Source: Rubinisphaera margarita
GTDB taxonomy: Bacteria; Planctomycetota; Planctomycetia; Planctomycetales; Planctomycetaceae
Direction of reading: 5' to 3'
Length of the DNA stretch: 64,000 bases
Assembly: GCF_022267515.1 (NCBI RefSeq)
Contig: NZ_JAKFGB010000012.1
Span: 248,001-312,000 of the forward strand
Shown here: positions 7,467 to 15,809 of the stretch, piece after piece
How positions within the stretch are numbered: the stretch's first letter is position 1
How the letters are laid out: each line of letters begins with the position of its first letter
Made by a program: the position numbers and the translations under genes
The notes under the pieces: model-generated
The model's input: only the letters and a program-made list of their open reading frames with translations
Database searches by the model: none
What the model was told of the DNA's origin: nothing

Positions 7467-9452
7467 TTAATAGTAGAAGTTGTATTGCATGATCAGTTCG
7501 TGATCGAACAGATTGACTCCCTTGGTCTGCTGAACGAGCGGCACGGCAACGGCCAGCGTCAGCGTTCCGCCATCAGCAAAATCGGCCTGGAAACCACTCG
7601 TGATGTTCAGCGAACGGAGGCGGCGATTGTTGTTGCTGCTGGAGAAGAAGCGATCGGTTTTGAGATCAACATCCTGGCCTGTGTAGTTCTGACCCTCCAA
7701 TTCCAGATCGTAGGATCCGGAAATGAATCGCGGGTCGTTGAGCAGTTCTTCTGATCCAGCGGTATCAGGGTCAATCAGGGCCGTCGTGCCGTGGAATTCG
7801 AGCAGACCAGCCAGCCCTTTAAAGTGACACCCTTCAACCCGCTCGGTCCGCATTCCGTTCATGTAGTACGCTTGCGATCCCACCAGATCCGGCTTGCGGA
7901 AGAACCAGTACATCATCTGGTAGTCGATCTTGAGCGTGTCCTGCTGCTTGATCTTCGCCGTCGTGCCATCCGGCTGACTCAGCGTGTTCTCACTGACAAC
8001 GAAGTCACCCTGAAAGTAAAGCTGAGTGAACAGCTTGCGATTCAACTGCTGGGAGAATGCCAGAAACGGTGTCAGAAGGACGGCTTCGTTGCGAACGGTG
8101 ATGTCGTTACCAGGGAGGCTGATCAGTCGACCGGTCGGGCCGCCGGCAACGATGTAGTCGCTCGGGGCGAAAATGAAGTTTGGCGGTGTCGCTCCGAGGT
8201 TCGCGAGAGCGGTTGCATCGCCGACGTTGTTCTGGTCGGGAATCAGGACGTTTGAGTCGCGAATCCGGAAGTCGGGTCCGGTCGGAATTGTCAGACCGAA
8301 ACCGCCGGAGACGGTGAAGGTTCCCGTATAGTCCTGCATGAGCAGTGTCTTGAGCAACAGCGACATGTTGCCCATCTCGATGTTGTATCCGTTCAGGCTC
8401 TGCAGGTTGCCTTCGCGAGCATCGAGATCCTGGTTCGGAGCGGAAAGAACCGGCAAGCGGATTTCGAAAGACGCTCGTTCATTGGCGAAGGTCTTTTCGA
8501 AACCGAGATAGAAGATGTCGAGGTTGGCCGAATCGAATCCGTCAGCGACCAGCGAATCGGAGTCGAGAAAGGCATTGGGATCGAAGACATCGAAGCCGAA
8601 GATCAAAGAGAGTTCCTGAGCCAGAGCTGACTCGTCCCCCATCACGAAGTCGAGAATTTCGTTGTACTCATCCCGGCTGATGCTGTCGATCAGAATCGAG
8701 TCCGCCACGCCGCCCGCCGGTTCGATTGTCCCGAAGAAGAGTCGATCGTTGCCAATCACCCCGGCCTGGGCACCGAACGCGTTGCGATAGTGATGGTAGT
8801 TGAGGTAAACGCGATCCTGCGGAACGGGGTTGGTGTTCTGACTGAAGTCGAGTCGGACGATCCCCTGCTGCGGCAGCGTGACGTCATTAAAACCGTTCGT
8901 GTAGAAGAACGGCGACTCGCGGTAGTCCCCGATCATGTTGGGACGAGCTGTCGACTGAGCCGAAGGTCCCTGAGCGGTCTGCAGGTTCGAATTGTTATTA
9001 TTGGTATTGTTGTTGTTCTGGCCGTTGAACTGACTGTTCTGGTCCTGCAGATCGTTGATGTTCGCAGTCCCTGTTTCGTCATCATCGTCGTCTTCGTCGC
9101 GATCGTCGGTGGTCGAACGCTGATCGTCGCTTCGCGGTGTTTGCGATTGTGGCGACCGGGGCTGCGTCTGCGGACTCGACTGCAGATTTGGCGAGGATCG
9201 GTAGAGATAGCCCGGCGTGTTCGCATCCGGCCAGTATTCCGGCGCATACGGTCCGGGTGGAAATGGTGCCGGCGGTGCCATGCCGGGCTGACCGTAGCCG
9301 GGATCGTAGAACATCGGGTATCCGCCCCCCGGAGCAGTGGGCGTAGGATAGCCCGGTGGGGGCGGCGTCATGGAAGGCCCGTATTGACCCCGAGCGGAAT
9401 CGCAGACGAGCGCGAGCAAGAGGATCGCTATGATACGCACGTTGACACTCAT
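7467..9452 (-). CDS. Predicted outer-membrane beta-barrel protein with Pro-rich N-terminus
   Basis: 661 residues. A signal peptide (about 1-22, I-I-A-I-L-L-L-A-L-V) is followed by a Pro/Gly/Tyr-rich stretch (about 23-95), then a low-complexity linker (about 100-165) with an acidic run, D-D-D-D-D, and asparagine runs. The remainder is rich in alternating polar/apolar segments and ends in Q-Y-N-F-Y-Y, a C-terminal aromatic signature typical of outer-membrane barrels recognised by the Bam machinery. I see no ligand-specific motif. Porin-like or surface anchor function is inference. It appears to be transcribed alone. Confidence 0.7.
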   Translation of the reverse strand: MSVNVRIIAILLLALVCDSARGQYGPSMTPPPPGYPTPTAPGGGYPMFYDPGYGQPGMAPPAPFPPGPYAPEYWPDANTPGYLYRSSPNLQSSPQTQPRSPQSQTPRSDDQRSTTDDRDEDDDDDETGTANINDLQDQNSQFNGQNNNNTNNNNSNLQTAQGPSAQSTARPNMIGDYRESPFFYTNGFNDVTLPQQGIVRLDFSQNTNPVPQDRVYLNYHHYRNAFGAQAGVIGNDRLFFGTIEPAGGVADSILIDSISRDEYNEILDFVMGDESALAQELSLIFGFDVFDPNAFLDSDSLVADGFDSANLDIFYLGFEKTFANERASFEIRLPVLSAPNQDLDAREGNLQSLNGYNIEMGNMSLLLKTLLMQDYTGTFTVSGGFGLTIPTGPDFRIRDSNVLIPDQNNVGDATALANLGATPPNFIFAPSDYIVAGGPTGRLISLPGNDITVRNEAVLLTPFLAFSQQLNRKLFTQLYFQGDFVVSENTLSQPDGTTAKIKQQDTLKIDYQMMYWFFRKPDLVGSQAYYMNGMRTERVEGCHFKGLAGLLEFHGTTALIDPDTAGSEELLNDPRFISGSYDLELEGQNYTGQDVDLKTDRFFSSSNNNRRLRSLNITSGFQADFADGGTLTLAVAVPLVQQTKGVNLFDHELIMQYNFYY

Positions 9453-9934
9453 GAACTGACTCTCCCGCCCCGTCTCACTGCTGAATCACTCGGTGACCAG
9501 CGGTGTTCCCTGCCCTGGTTGTCCGCTATTCCGTGCTTCCAGATTCTCTCCGGACGCGAAGTTACCGTCTGTAACTCCGTCAATCGTTATTTCGGCAAGT
9601 TCCGGCACAATCTCTATGGCAATCATCCTGATCTCAATGCGTATAACCGACGCGGTCGTCAGGAATGGCAGGGTCTGCCTATCTTGCCTGGATTGGCAGC
9701 CGATCGGGCAGGCTAATCGACTCTGGAAATCTACCTAGAAACCGGGGGAAGAAATCGCCCGCGTGTTCGTTTCTCCCGTGGGGCCGAATGTTGCGGAGTG
9801 GCCAATCTCTCGCAACCTCGGGCAGATTCTTAAGTTGAGCTTTGATGATGTCACAAGTCTTTTCGAAATCCGATGCGGGCCGGCTCTGGGCACGGGAGTT
9901 GAAAAATCGCCGAAAACCTACAAAAATAGGCGTT
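9453..9934. other. Intergenic region between divergent genes
   Basis: 482 bases between the barrel-protein gene (minus) and the sigma factor (plus). Reading frames here are extensions or shadows without recognisable features. No promoter pair could be assigned with confidence. Confidence 0.45.
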
Positions 9935-10492
9935 ATGAACATTCGTGCCTTGGATCAGATTTCCGACGACGACATCGTGGTCGCGATCGCGAAGGGAGAC
10001 TCCACCAGTGAGTCGGAACTCGTGCGACGCTACCAGCGGCCATTAATGGCCTATTGCTGTGCACGAAGTGATGCATCTCGAGGGCTCGACCTGGCGCAAC
10101 AGGTCTGGCTGAAGATTCTGCCCAAGCTCCGTGAGGGGAAATACAACGGACAGCACGTCATGGCCCTGCTCTGCCAGACAGCGCGAAACCTGGCGGTCGA
10201 TCTACATCGACGGCGAGGCGAGAACGCGTCCAGCCTGGACAGTCAGCCGATGGAAACGAGCTGCCACCGTGGTTCCAATCCCCTCAGCCATCTGGTTGCA
10301 GCGGAGGAAATGCGGGCTCTGTCGGATTGTAAGAAGCGCCTTCTCGATAAGGAGGTCGCGGTGCTCGATGGGGATGAAGAAGCCCCGGAGCTTGAATCCG
10401 TCAGCAAGCCGCGGATTTATAAGTTGCGGCACTTTGCAATTCGCAAGTTGCGGGACTGTGTTCGCAGAAAACTCGATCGAGGTGCCTCATGA
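9935..10492 (+). CDS. ECF-type RNA polymerase sigma factor, divergent
   Basis: 185 residues from the ATG at 9935; upstream in-frame codons to 9842 are open but carry no conserved sequence. Residues about 10-85 match sigma region 2: I-S-D-D-D-I-V-V-A-I-A-K-G-D, E-L-V-R-R-Y-Q-R-P-L, then L-D-L-A-Q-Q-V-W-L-K-I and T-A-R-N-L-A-V-D-L-H-R-R-R. The expected region 4 is weak: there is no clear L-P-x-x-x-R or A-x-x-L-G-x-S-x-x helix-turn-helix, only a basic C-terminal helix (about 155-183). It would direct RNA polymerase to a small regulon. The stop overlaps the start of the following membrane protein (ATGA), the arrangement expected of a sigma/anti-sigma pair. Confidence 0.7.
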   Translation: MNIRALDQISDDDIVVAIAKGDSTSESELVRRYQRPLMAYCCARSDASRGLDLAQQVWLKILPKLREGKYNGQHVMALLCQTARNLAVDLHRRRGENASSLDSQPMETSCHRGSNPLSHLVAAEEMRALSDCKKRLLDKEVAVLDGDEEAPELESVSKPRIYKLRHFAIRKLRDCVRRKLDRGAS

Positions 10493-11430
10493 CCATTCAG
10501 ATTCTGAACATTCCGGATACGCGGCAGGAGCTCGCGACCTGGCTGGATCGCCAACTGGTCGATCTGCATCTCGCTCAACTCGTGGCCGAACTCGATTATG
10601 TGGCCGAAGATCTCAATCCGCCCGATTTCGATGTCGATTCGCTCGATGAGATACTAAGCGGTCGACGTGATGCCGTGCTCGAATCGGGTTTGCGAGTCCT
10701 CGATTACGAACAATGCGCCGCCCTGCTGACCTGCCCGGCCCTGCTGCTCGAATTGCAGGAACTCGTGCTCATCCATGGAGGACGTTACTGGCAACGTCTG
10801 CTGGAGTCGGACGCACCCGCCCCACAGCAGGTTGAGAAAGCGAGCCGGAAATCCGAACCGAAGTCGGCCCCCGTTCTCCTCGAGCCGGTCAAATCCGCAT
10901 CCTCTTCGCGGAACTATGCCAGCTGGATTGTCGCCGTGGCGACGCTGGTCATCGTGGTCTCGGCAGGTGTCTGGTATCGAGCACCAGATTTGCCGCCGGT
11001 GAATCAGGTCGTCGAAGAGGATCCGCCGAAGCAGACTGCGGAAGCCGACTCGACGATGATCGCCTCAACCTGGGGATTTGATAATCCCGCCGGTTTTGAT
11101 GATTCACAGACGCCGTCGCAGTATCTGAATCAGCTGGCTGAAATGGCGTCGGCGTGGTTCAACAAGCGACCGGAATCGGCTGAGGATTTGAAGGTGCGAC
11201 TGGCTCAGTTCCGTCACGGCTGCGAGACTCTGCTCGAAGCTCCGCATGTCGCATTGGCTCCTGAAGATCGCGAATGGCTGCGGGAACGCTGCCGGACGTG
11301 GGCGGAGAAAATCGAGACGCATCATGCCGCTGTCGAATCTGATAACGTGCTCGCCGTGCGTGAGGAAGCCGATGAGACGATCAATCGACTGATCAACGCC
11401 CTGCGAATGAAAGCGACGGAAGTCGCCTGA
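10489..11430 (+). CDS. Single-pass membrane protein, candidate anti-sigma factor
   Basis: 313 residues. A cytoplasmic-type N-terminal half (1-140) is followed by one transmembrane segment at about 144-163 (W-I-V-A-V-A-T-L-V-I-V-V) and an extracytoplasmic C-terminal helical region. It overlaps the sigma factor by 4 bases. Topology and position support a regulator that holds the sigma factor at the membrane; no zinc-binding H-x3-C-x2-C anti-sigma motif is visible, so the role is inferred from context only. Confidence 0.6.
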   Translation: MTIQILNIPDTRQELATWLDRQLVDLHLAQLVAELDYVAEDLNPPDFDVDSLDEILSGRRDAVLESGLRVLDYEQCAALLTCPALLLELQELVLIHGGRYWQRLLESDAPAPQQVEKASRKSEPKSAPVLLEPVKSASSSRNYASWIVAVATLVIVVSAGVWYRAPDLPPVNQVVEEDPPKQTAEADSTMIASTWGFDNPAGFDDSQTPSQYLNQLAEMASAWFNKRPESAEDLKVRLAQFRHGCETLLEAPHVALAPEDREWLRERCRTWAEKIETHHAAVESDNVLAVREEADETINRLINALRMKATEVA

Positions 11431-11446
11431 TCGTTCGCGAATGCAA

Positions 11447-11484
11447 AACGGGCTGGGACAGTCTTTCGACTGGTCCAGCCCGTT
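11447..11484 (-). terminator. Hairpin terminator between convergent genes
   Basis: A 10-bp stem (11447-11456 with 11475-11484) around an 18-base loop. On the minus strand it is followed by TTGC after the stem, extending TT from the stem; on the plus strand by CTCGTTT. It serves the RraA-like gene best and may act in both directions. Confidence 0.65.
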
Positions 11485-11501
11485 CTCGTTTCCGCGGGAA
11501 T

Positions 11502-12221
11502 TTATTTGCCCTTCAGGCGTTTGGCGAGCTTGGCAATCTCCGCCCCACAGGCGACTCGCGCGTCGTCAAAGCCTTTTGCCGTCGGATTCGGCGATTTCAC
11601 GTAGTCCAGAACAATCTGCTCGGCCCGCATAATTTCGGCACAAACTTCAGGGACTTCGCTCGCGATCTCGAGGGGAATCGTCGAGACGCCATTGCAGTCG
11701 GCGTGAATCAGCTCATCGGGACGAACCGTGATCCCGCCCACGGTGACCGGGATGTTGAGATCGATAATGTGGCAGTAGCCGTGAGCCGCCTGAGCTCCCG
11801 AGGTGAAGACCGGAAATTCGAGATCTTCGACCTGCTCCAGATCGCGGCCGGTGCCAGAGGTGATCAGCCCGGCTGCTCCGAACGCTTTGTAGGTGGTACA
11901 CATCACTTCGCCAAACGTCGCGGCAGCGGTGGGACTGTCCAGATCCTGGAAGACAATAACCGAAGGAAGTTCCGCCTTCTCCAGAAGTTCCACTTGAGCC
12001 GAGAGACTTGAATAGGCACTGCCGGAAGCGGGTGCGAATGCCGAACGGAAGGTTGAGGTCAACGCCAGTCCCACCATGGGCGGCATGCCCGGAAAACAGG
12101 CCTGAATGGTTTCATTCATGTATCCGGCGGTTCGGGGACGCATATCCCAGAGTTCGACGGCATTGCAGACTGTGGGACTGTCGTATTGCTTCAGGCGTTG
12201 CAGCAGACTGGCATCGAGCAT
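11502..12221 (-). CDS. RraA-like / HMG aldolase family protein
   Basis: 239 residues from the ATG at 12221; a TTG at 12239 would add six residues, but GGAA sits 8 bases before the ATG. The fold is that of the RraA-like (Methyltransf_6) superfamily: N-terminal S-P-T-V-C-N-A-V, central F-G-E-V-M-C-T-T-Y-K-A-F-G-A-A-G-L-I-T-S-G-T-G-R-D (about 125-150) with the G-x-x-R-D signature, and H-A-D-C-N-G-V metal-site region near 195. Members include RNase E inhibitors, 4-hydroxy-4-methyl-2-oxoglutarate aldolases and oxaloacetate decarboxylases. In planctomycetes an aldolase-type role is more likely than RNase regulation, but I cannot decide from sequence. Confidence 0.8.
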   Translation of the reverse strand: MLDASLLQRLKQYDSPTVCNAVELWDMRPRTAGYMNETIQACFPGMPPMVGLALTSTFRSAFAPASGSAYSSLSAQVELLEKAELPSVIVFQDLDSPTAAATFGEVMCTTYKAFGAAGLITSGTGRDLEQVEDLEFPVFTSGAQAAHGYCHIIDLNIPVTVGGITVRPDELIHADCNGVSTIPLEIASEVPEVCAEIMRAEQIVLDYVKSPNPTAKGFDDARVACGAEIAKLAKRLKGK

Positions 12222-12432
12222 GGCGGCTTTTCCGGGCAAAGGTGTCGGTGAAATTTAGCGGTGCCACTATCATAAGGAATGGCATGCCGGTTTGCGTAAC
12301 GACCGCCCCGGGAATTTTTACCGTCGCCTGATTGGACCGGCCTCGGTTTACCGGAGTCGCATAGCGGATTAGGCTACAGAGAATGAATTCCCCGGATTGA
12401 CGCATTTCTGCACTGACGACGAGATCCAAGCT

Positions 12433-13026
12433 ATGACAAGCAGCCGCGATGAAATCCTCGCAGCTTTGAAGAAGAACAAGCCCGACGCGGCTCCCCTGCC
12501 CGACCTGAATAAGGACTGGATTCAGTACGAAGATCGCGTGAAACATTTCTCCGCGGTTTTGGAAACCGTGGGTGGGAAAGCGTTCGAAGTTGCTGGTCCG
12601 GAGGACGCTCAGCAGGAGTTGCAGAAGCTGATTGACGAAATCAGCGCTCGCAAGATCTACTCCCAGGTGCCCGATCTGCAGGCTTCGAACTTCGATGTTT
12701 CAGCGATCAAGGGGCCACACGAGTTCGAAGATGTCGATCTGGCTCTCTTCCACGGACAAATCGGAGTCGCCGAGAATGCGGCGGTCTGGCTGGATGAAGC
12801 GGCCCTGCGTGACCGGGTCGTGCTGTTCATCGCCCAACACGTTCTGCTGACGGTCCGCCGCGACGACATCGTCAACAATATGCACGAAGCCTACGACCGG
12901 TTGACGTGGGATGTTCGCCAGTTTGGAGTGTTTGTCTCTGGTCCGTCGAAGACGGCCGATATCGAACAGTCACTCGTTATCGGTGCTCATGGAGCCCGCT
13001 CGATGACGGTCTTCATTACCGAGTGA
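12433..13026 (+). CDS. LUD-domain (LutC/YkgG-like) protein
   Basis: 197 residues from the ATG at 12433; the frame is open to 12397 but the family start M-T-S-S-R-D-E-I-L fits the later codon. The signature is near the C-terminus: V-F-V-S-G-P-S-K-T-A-D-I-E-Q, then G-A-H-G-A-R, as in LutC of the lactate-utilisation complex LutABC. The length is normal for the family. No lutA or lutB gene is nearby, so partners must lie elsewhere or the protein works in another context. It converges on the next gene with 16 bases between stops. Confidence 0.8.
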   Translation: MTSSRDEILAALKKNKPDAAPLPDLNKDWIQYEDRVKHFSAVLETVGGKAFEVAGPEDAQQELQKLIDEISARKIYSQVPDLQASNFDVSAIKGPHEFEDVDLALFHGQIGVAENAAVWLDEAALRDRVVLFIAQHVLLTVRRDDIVNNMHEAYDRLTWDVRQFGVFVSGPSKTADIEQSLVIGAHGARSMTVFITE

Positions 13027-13042
13027 GCGTGAGGCTTCCGGT

Positions 13043-13789
13043 TCAGTGCGTGCTGATCGCCTGAGCGAGTGGACGCACAATGTTGTCGAGCACGTTGTCC
13101 TGGAGAATCCCGTCGCTTTCCTGCTGCAACTCGGCGAGGACCTGCTCGTAGGACGTTTCCGGCGGAAGGCTGCCGTACTGGCGGACCGTGAAATAAACGC
13201 TGATCGGCTCCTCGGGGTAGTCCTGCCGTCGAACATGATAGGCACTCGTTCGAGTCTCGATGGCGAGCCGTGCCTGACGGCGGCACGATTCATCCAGAGC
13301 AATCGTGATCGATGGTTCGAAGCTCAGCGTCTCTGCCCCGGCAATGTCTTTCAGCGATGAACAGACAAGACCGCCGCCAAACACTTCAGCGACCAATGCG
13401 TTGTGATTTCCCTGGTAATTGAAATCAAAGCCAACGAGATAATCGAGCGCCTCGCAATCCAGCGGGCTCACGGACAACATGTACGGAATCAGCTGCAGAA
13501 CCAACTGATGCTGTTCCATTGCGGCCTGCGGAGTCAGCGGGTTCATGCAACCGCTACAAATTCGACGAGGTTCGATCGAGATCCAGCGGTGCTGTTCCTG
13601 ATCCTTGTCCTCTTCGAGCACGAAATCGCCATTGTCCCGCGTATAGAAATTCCGCATGGAAGGATAAGCCTTCTGAATGCGTTCGAAGAAATGGAGAACT
13701 GTTTCCCGCTCCGTCGGCAGCGACATTTCCGTGTTGAGGTTCATGTTGATGAAGAAGTCATCACAGAGATTTCCGTACATCGACGTCAT
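13043..13789 (-). CDS. Conserved hypothetical protein
   Basis: 248 residues, no signal peptide or membrane segment. The N-terminus (M-Y-G-N-L-C-D-D-F-F-I-N-M-N-L) is followed by E-R-E-T-V-L-H-F-F-E-R-I and an isolated C-S-G-C pair near 79-82 that could bind a metal or form a disulfide. The rest is mixed alpha/beta with no recognised motif. ATG at 13789 follows AAGGA with good spacing. I recall similar proteins only from planctomycetes; function unknown. Confidence 0.65.
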   Translation of the reverse strand: MTSMYGNLCDDFFINMNLNTEMSLPTERETVLHFFERIQKAYPSMRNFYTRDNGDFVLEEDKDQEQHRWISIEPRRICSGCMNPLTPQAAMEQHQLVLQLIPYMLSVSPLDCEALDYLVGFDFNYQGNHNALVAEVFGGGLVCSSLKDIAGAETLSFEPSITIALDESCRRQARLAIETRTSAYHVRRQDYPEEPISVYFTVRQYGSLPPETSYEQVLAELQQESDGILQDNVLDNIVRPLAQAISTH

Positions 13790-13969
13790 GAAGCCATTCC
13801 TTGCTGCCGTTAGGAGTTGTCAGAAGTTGCGAACGCATCAGGAGGAAAAGCCGCGGCGGTCTCTTCCGTGTGAAATCGCCGCCCGTTCAACCTAAAATGA
13901 TATCGGGCCGGTACAGGCCGGTCAAAGACCTTCTCCAGCAACACTTCGCTCTCTTCCGGAACTGATGCG

Positions 13970-14491
13970 ATGAGTGATCAGGAACTCTATCTCTCCGCCT
14001 TTCCGACAACATTCGGATGGTGCGGGATCATCGGCCGGGATCGCTGCCTGCGCCGAGTCTTGATCGGCGGGCGTGATCGCGATGAGATCCTGCTCAAAGC
14101 CTCAGATACGACAACGTCGAGCGAGGACTGGTTCGCCGAATGCCGCGAGTCGATTCAGCGGTACGCCGCTGGCGAGTTCGTCGATTTCTCCGGATTCGAG
14201 ATCGATCTGACCCCGTTCACGCCGTTTCAGACGCAGGTGCTGAAACGAGTTCGGCAGGTGGCCTACGGTCGCACGGCCAGCTATGGTCAAATTGCGACAC
14301 GGTGTGGCCGCCCCGGTGCGGCTCGAGCCGTCGGCGGCGCTATGTCCCGCAATCCCATCCCGCTCATTATCCCCTGCCATCGCGTCATCGGATCCAGCGG
14401 TCGACTGACCGGTTTCAGTGCTCCCCGGGGCCTCGACCTGAAACAGCAGCTGCTTGACCTGGAGCAGCGGACACTGTTCTCCGGTCATTGA
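13970..14491 (+). CDS. ogt: Methylated-DNA--protein-cysteine S-methyltransferase
   Basis: 173 residues. The suicide active site I-P-C-H-R-V-I is at 134-140 with the acceptor Cys at 136, followed by G-x-x-G-x-L-x-G-F. The DNA-binding helix-turn-helix precedes it (S-Y-G-Q-I-A-T-R-C-G-R-P-G-A-A-R-A-V-G, about 104-122). It transfers alkyl groups from O6-alkylguanine in DNA to itself, a one-step direct repair. Length fits Ogt/MGMT without an Ada N-terminal domain. It appears to be a single-gene unit. Confidence 0.93.
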   Translation: MSDQELYLSAFPTTFGWCGIIGRDRCLRRVLIGGRDRDEILLKASDTTTSSEDWFAECRESIQRYAAGEFVDFSGFEIDLTPFTPFQTQVLKRVRQVAYGRTASYGQIATRCGRPGAARAVGGAMSRNPIPLIIPCHRVIGSSGRLTGFSAPRGLDLKQQLLDLEQRTLFSGH

Positions 14492-14744
14492 ACCGGCTGC
14501 CTCAGATGCGGTCTTTCTGAGGCTCGAAATCCGCATGACGACTGTTGCCAAAACGCAACGTGTTGACTTGGGGCATCATTGCTTTCGCGTCCGTTTCCGT
14601 CCGGCAACGCGGGTTAATTCGGCTGCTCACCATTTTCCGATTCGGCAAAGTTTCTCAGGGAAATCCGTCACTCAGCAGAAGTTCGTAGTCTAATTTTTTC
14701 AGTGTGATGAGGTTGATTCCGTTCCCACTCTTCCCTGCGATGTT

Positions 14745-15224
14745 ATGACTCGATTCTTCCGAAAACCTGTTGAAAAGAACACCCGACGCGGTGCGGCGAC
14801 TGTTGAGTTCGCCGTGACGATTCCGGTGTTCGCTCTGTTTCTGGTCGCGCTGATCGAGTTCGGACATGCCTACATGGTGCAGACGACTCTTCGGGCGGCC
14901 GCAAAGAAAGCCGCTCGTATGGGAGTCGCGAACGGAGTGACAACGGACGAAGTCTCAAGCGAAGCCATGAAGATCGTCTCCTCTGCCGTGAGAACGGACA
15001 ATCTCACCGTGCTCATTAAAGACGCGAACATCTTCGATACGTCGGATGCTCCCACTGAGAATCTCAATATCACGAACCTGCCAGATATTGCGCTGCAGGA
15101 TGCTGAGACCCGGCACCTGTTTATCGTACGGCTCGAACTCCCTTACGACGAAGTGGCGCTGTTTCCCCCGTTCTGGGTCAACAATCTGACCTTGCACAGT
15201 CAATCGGTGATGCGTCACGAGTAA
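14745..15224 (+). CDS. TadE-like pseudopilin-type membrane protein
   Basis: 159 residues. The N-terminal R-R-G-A-A-T-V-E-F-A-V-T-I-P motif plus a 20-residue hydrophobic helix is the TadE/TadG signature: the conserved Glu follows a Val five residues after Gly. The rest is a periplasmic domain with no cysteine pair. It is first of three genes carrying this signature (15265, 15810), with gaps of 40 and 44 bases. In Tad systems such minor pseudopilins help assemble Flp pili; here no TadA/B/C, Flp or secretin gene is near, so the link to a pilus is inferred from family only. Confidence 0.85.
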   Translation: MTRFFRKPVEKNTRRGAATVEFAVTIPVFALFLVALIEFGHAYMVQTTLRAAAKKAARMGVANGVTTDEVSSEAMKIVSSAVRTDNLTVLIKDANIFDTSDAPTENLNITNLPDIALQDAETRHLFIVRLELPYDEVALFPPFWVNNLTLHSQSVMRHE

Positions 15225-15264
15225 TCCCATCTTCGTCCCGTTCTTCGGGCCATGTGAGTCGGTC

Positions 15265-15765
15265 ATGCAGGTCATTTCCAAGCGAAAATCTGTTCGAAAT
15301 CCCGGTGAAAACCGACGGGGAGCGGCGTTAGTCGAGTTCGCAATCGTTGCGCCACTCTTTCTTACGCTCATCCTGGGCACCGTAGAGATCGGCAACGCCC
15401 TTGAGGCCTCCTCTCAGATCAACGCCGCACTTCGGGAAGCGGGGCGTCTGGCGGGGATGGACTGGGTCGACATCGTCGCGGACGGCGAAACGCCGAATGA
15501 GAAAGTGATTCGCGACATTCGCAACTTCCTGAAGGCCGGCGGCTATCCCGGCGATGACATGGCCATCACGATCACATCGGCCGAAGACAACGACTACGGC
15601 TCCACGTTCGATCTGGCCGATCCCGACAACGAAATGCGGCTCTTCCAGATCGCAGCCACGATCCCCTTTGAAACCATCTCCGCGTTCCCTCACGGATTCA
15701 TGAACGGTCACAATATATCGGGACGAATTGTGATGCGGGCGGGCCGCATTTCGTTAATGGACTGA
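15265..15765 (+). CDS. TadE-like pseudopilin-type membrane protein
   Basis: 166 residues. R-R-G-A-A-L-V-E-F-A-I-V-A-P at about 18-31 with the following hydrophobic stretch (L-F-L-T-L-I-L-G-T-V-E-I-G) gives the TadE signature. The C-terminal periplasmic part resembles that of the preceding gene in length but not obviously in sequence. Second gene of the TadE-TadE-TadG set. Confidence 0.85.
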   Translation: MQVISKRKSVRNPGENRRGAALVEFAIVAPLFLTLILGTVEIGNALEASSQINAALREAGRLAGMDWVDIVADGETPNEKVIRDIRNFLKAGGYPGDDMAITITSAEDNDYGSTFDLADPDNEMRLFQIAATIPFETISAFPHGFMNGHNISGRIVMRAGRISLMD

Positions 15766-15809
15766 ATTTCAACTCTGAGACAACAATCCATCCTTTCTGA
15801 GGTTCGGCC

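Noticed and set aside
8790..9716. 308-codon plus-strand open frame
   Set aside because: Antisense to the barrel-protein gene; its low-complexity hydrophobic stretch is a mirror of the Asp/Asn-rich linker.
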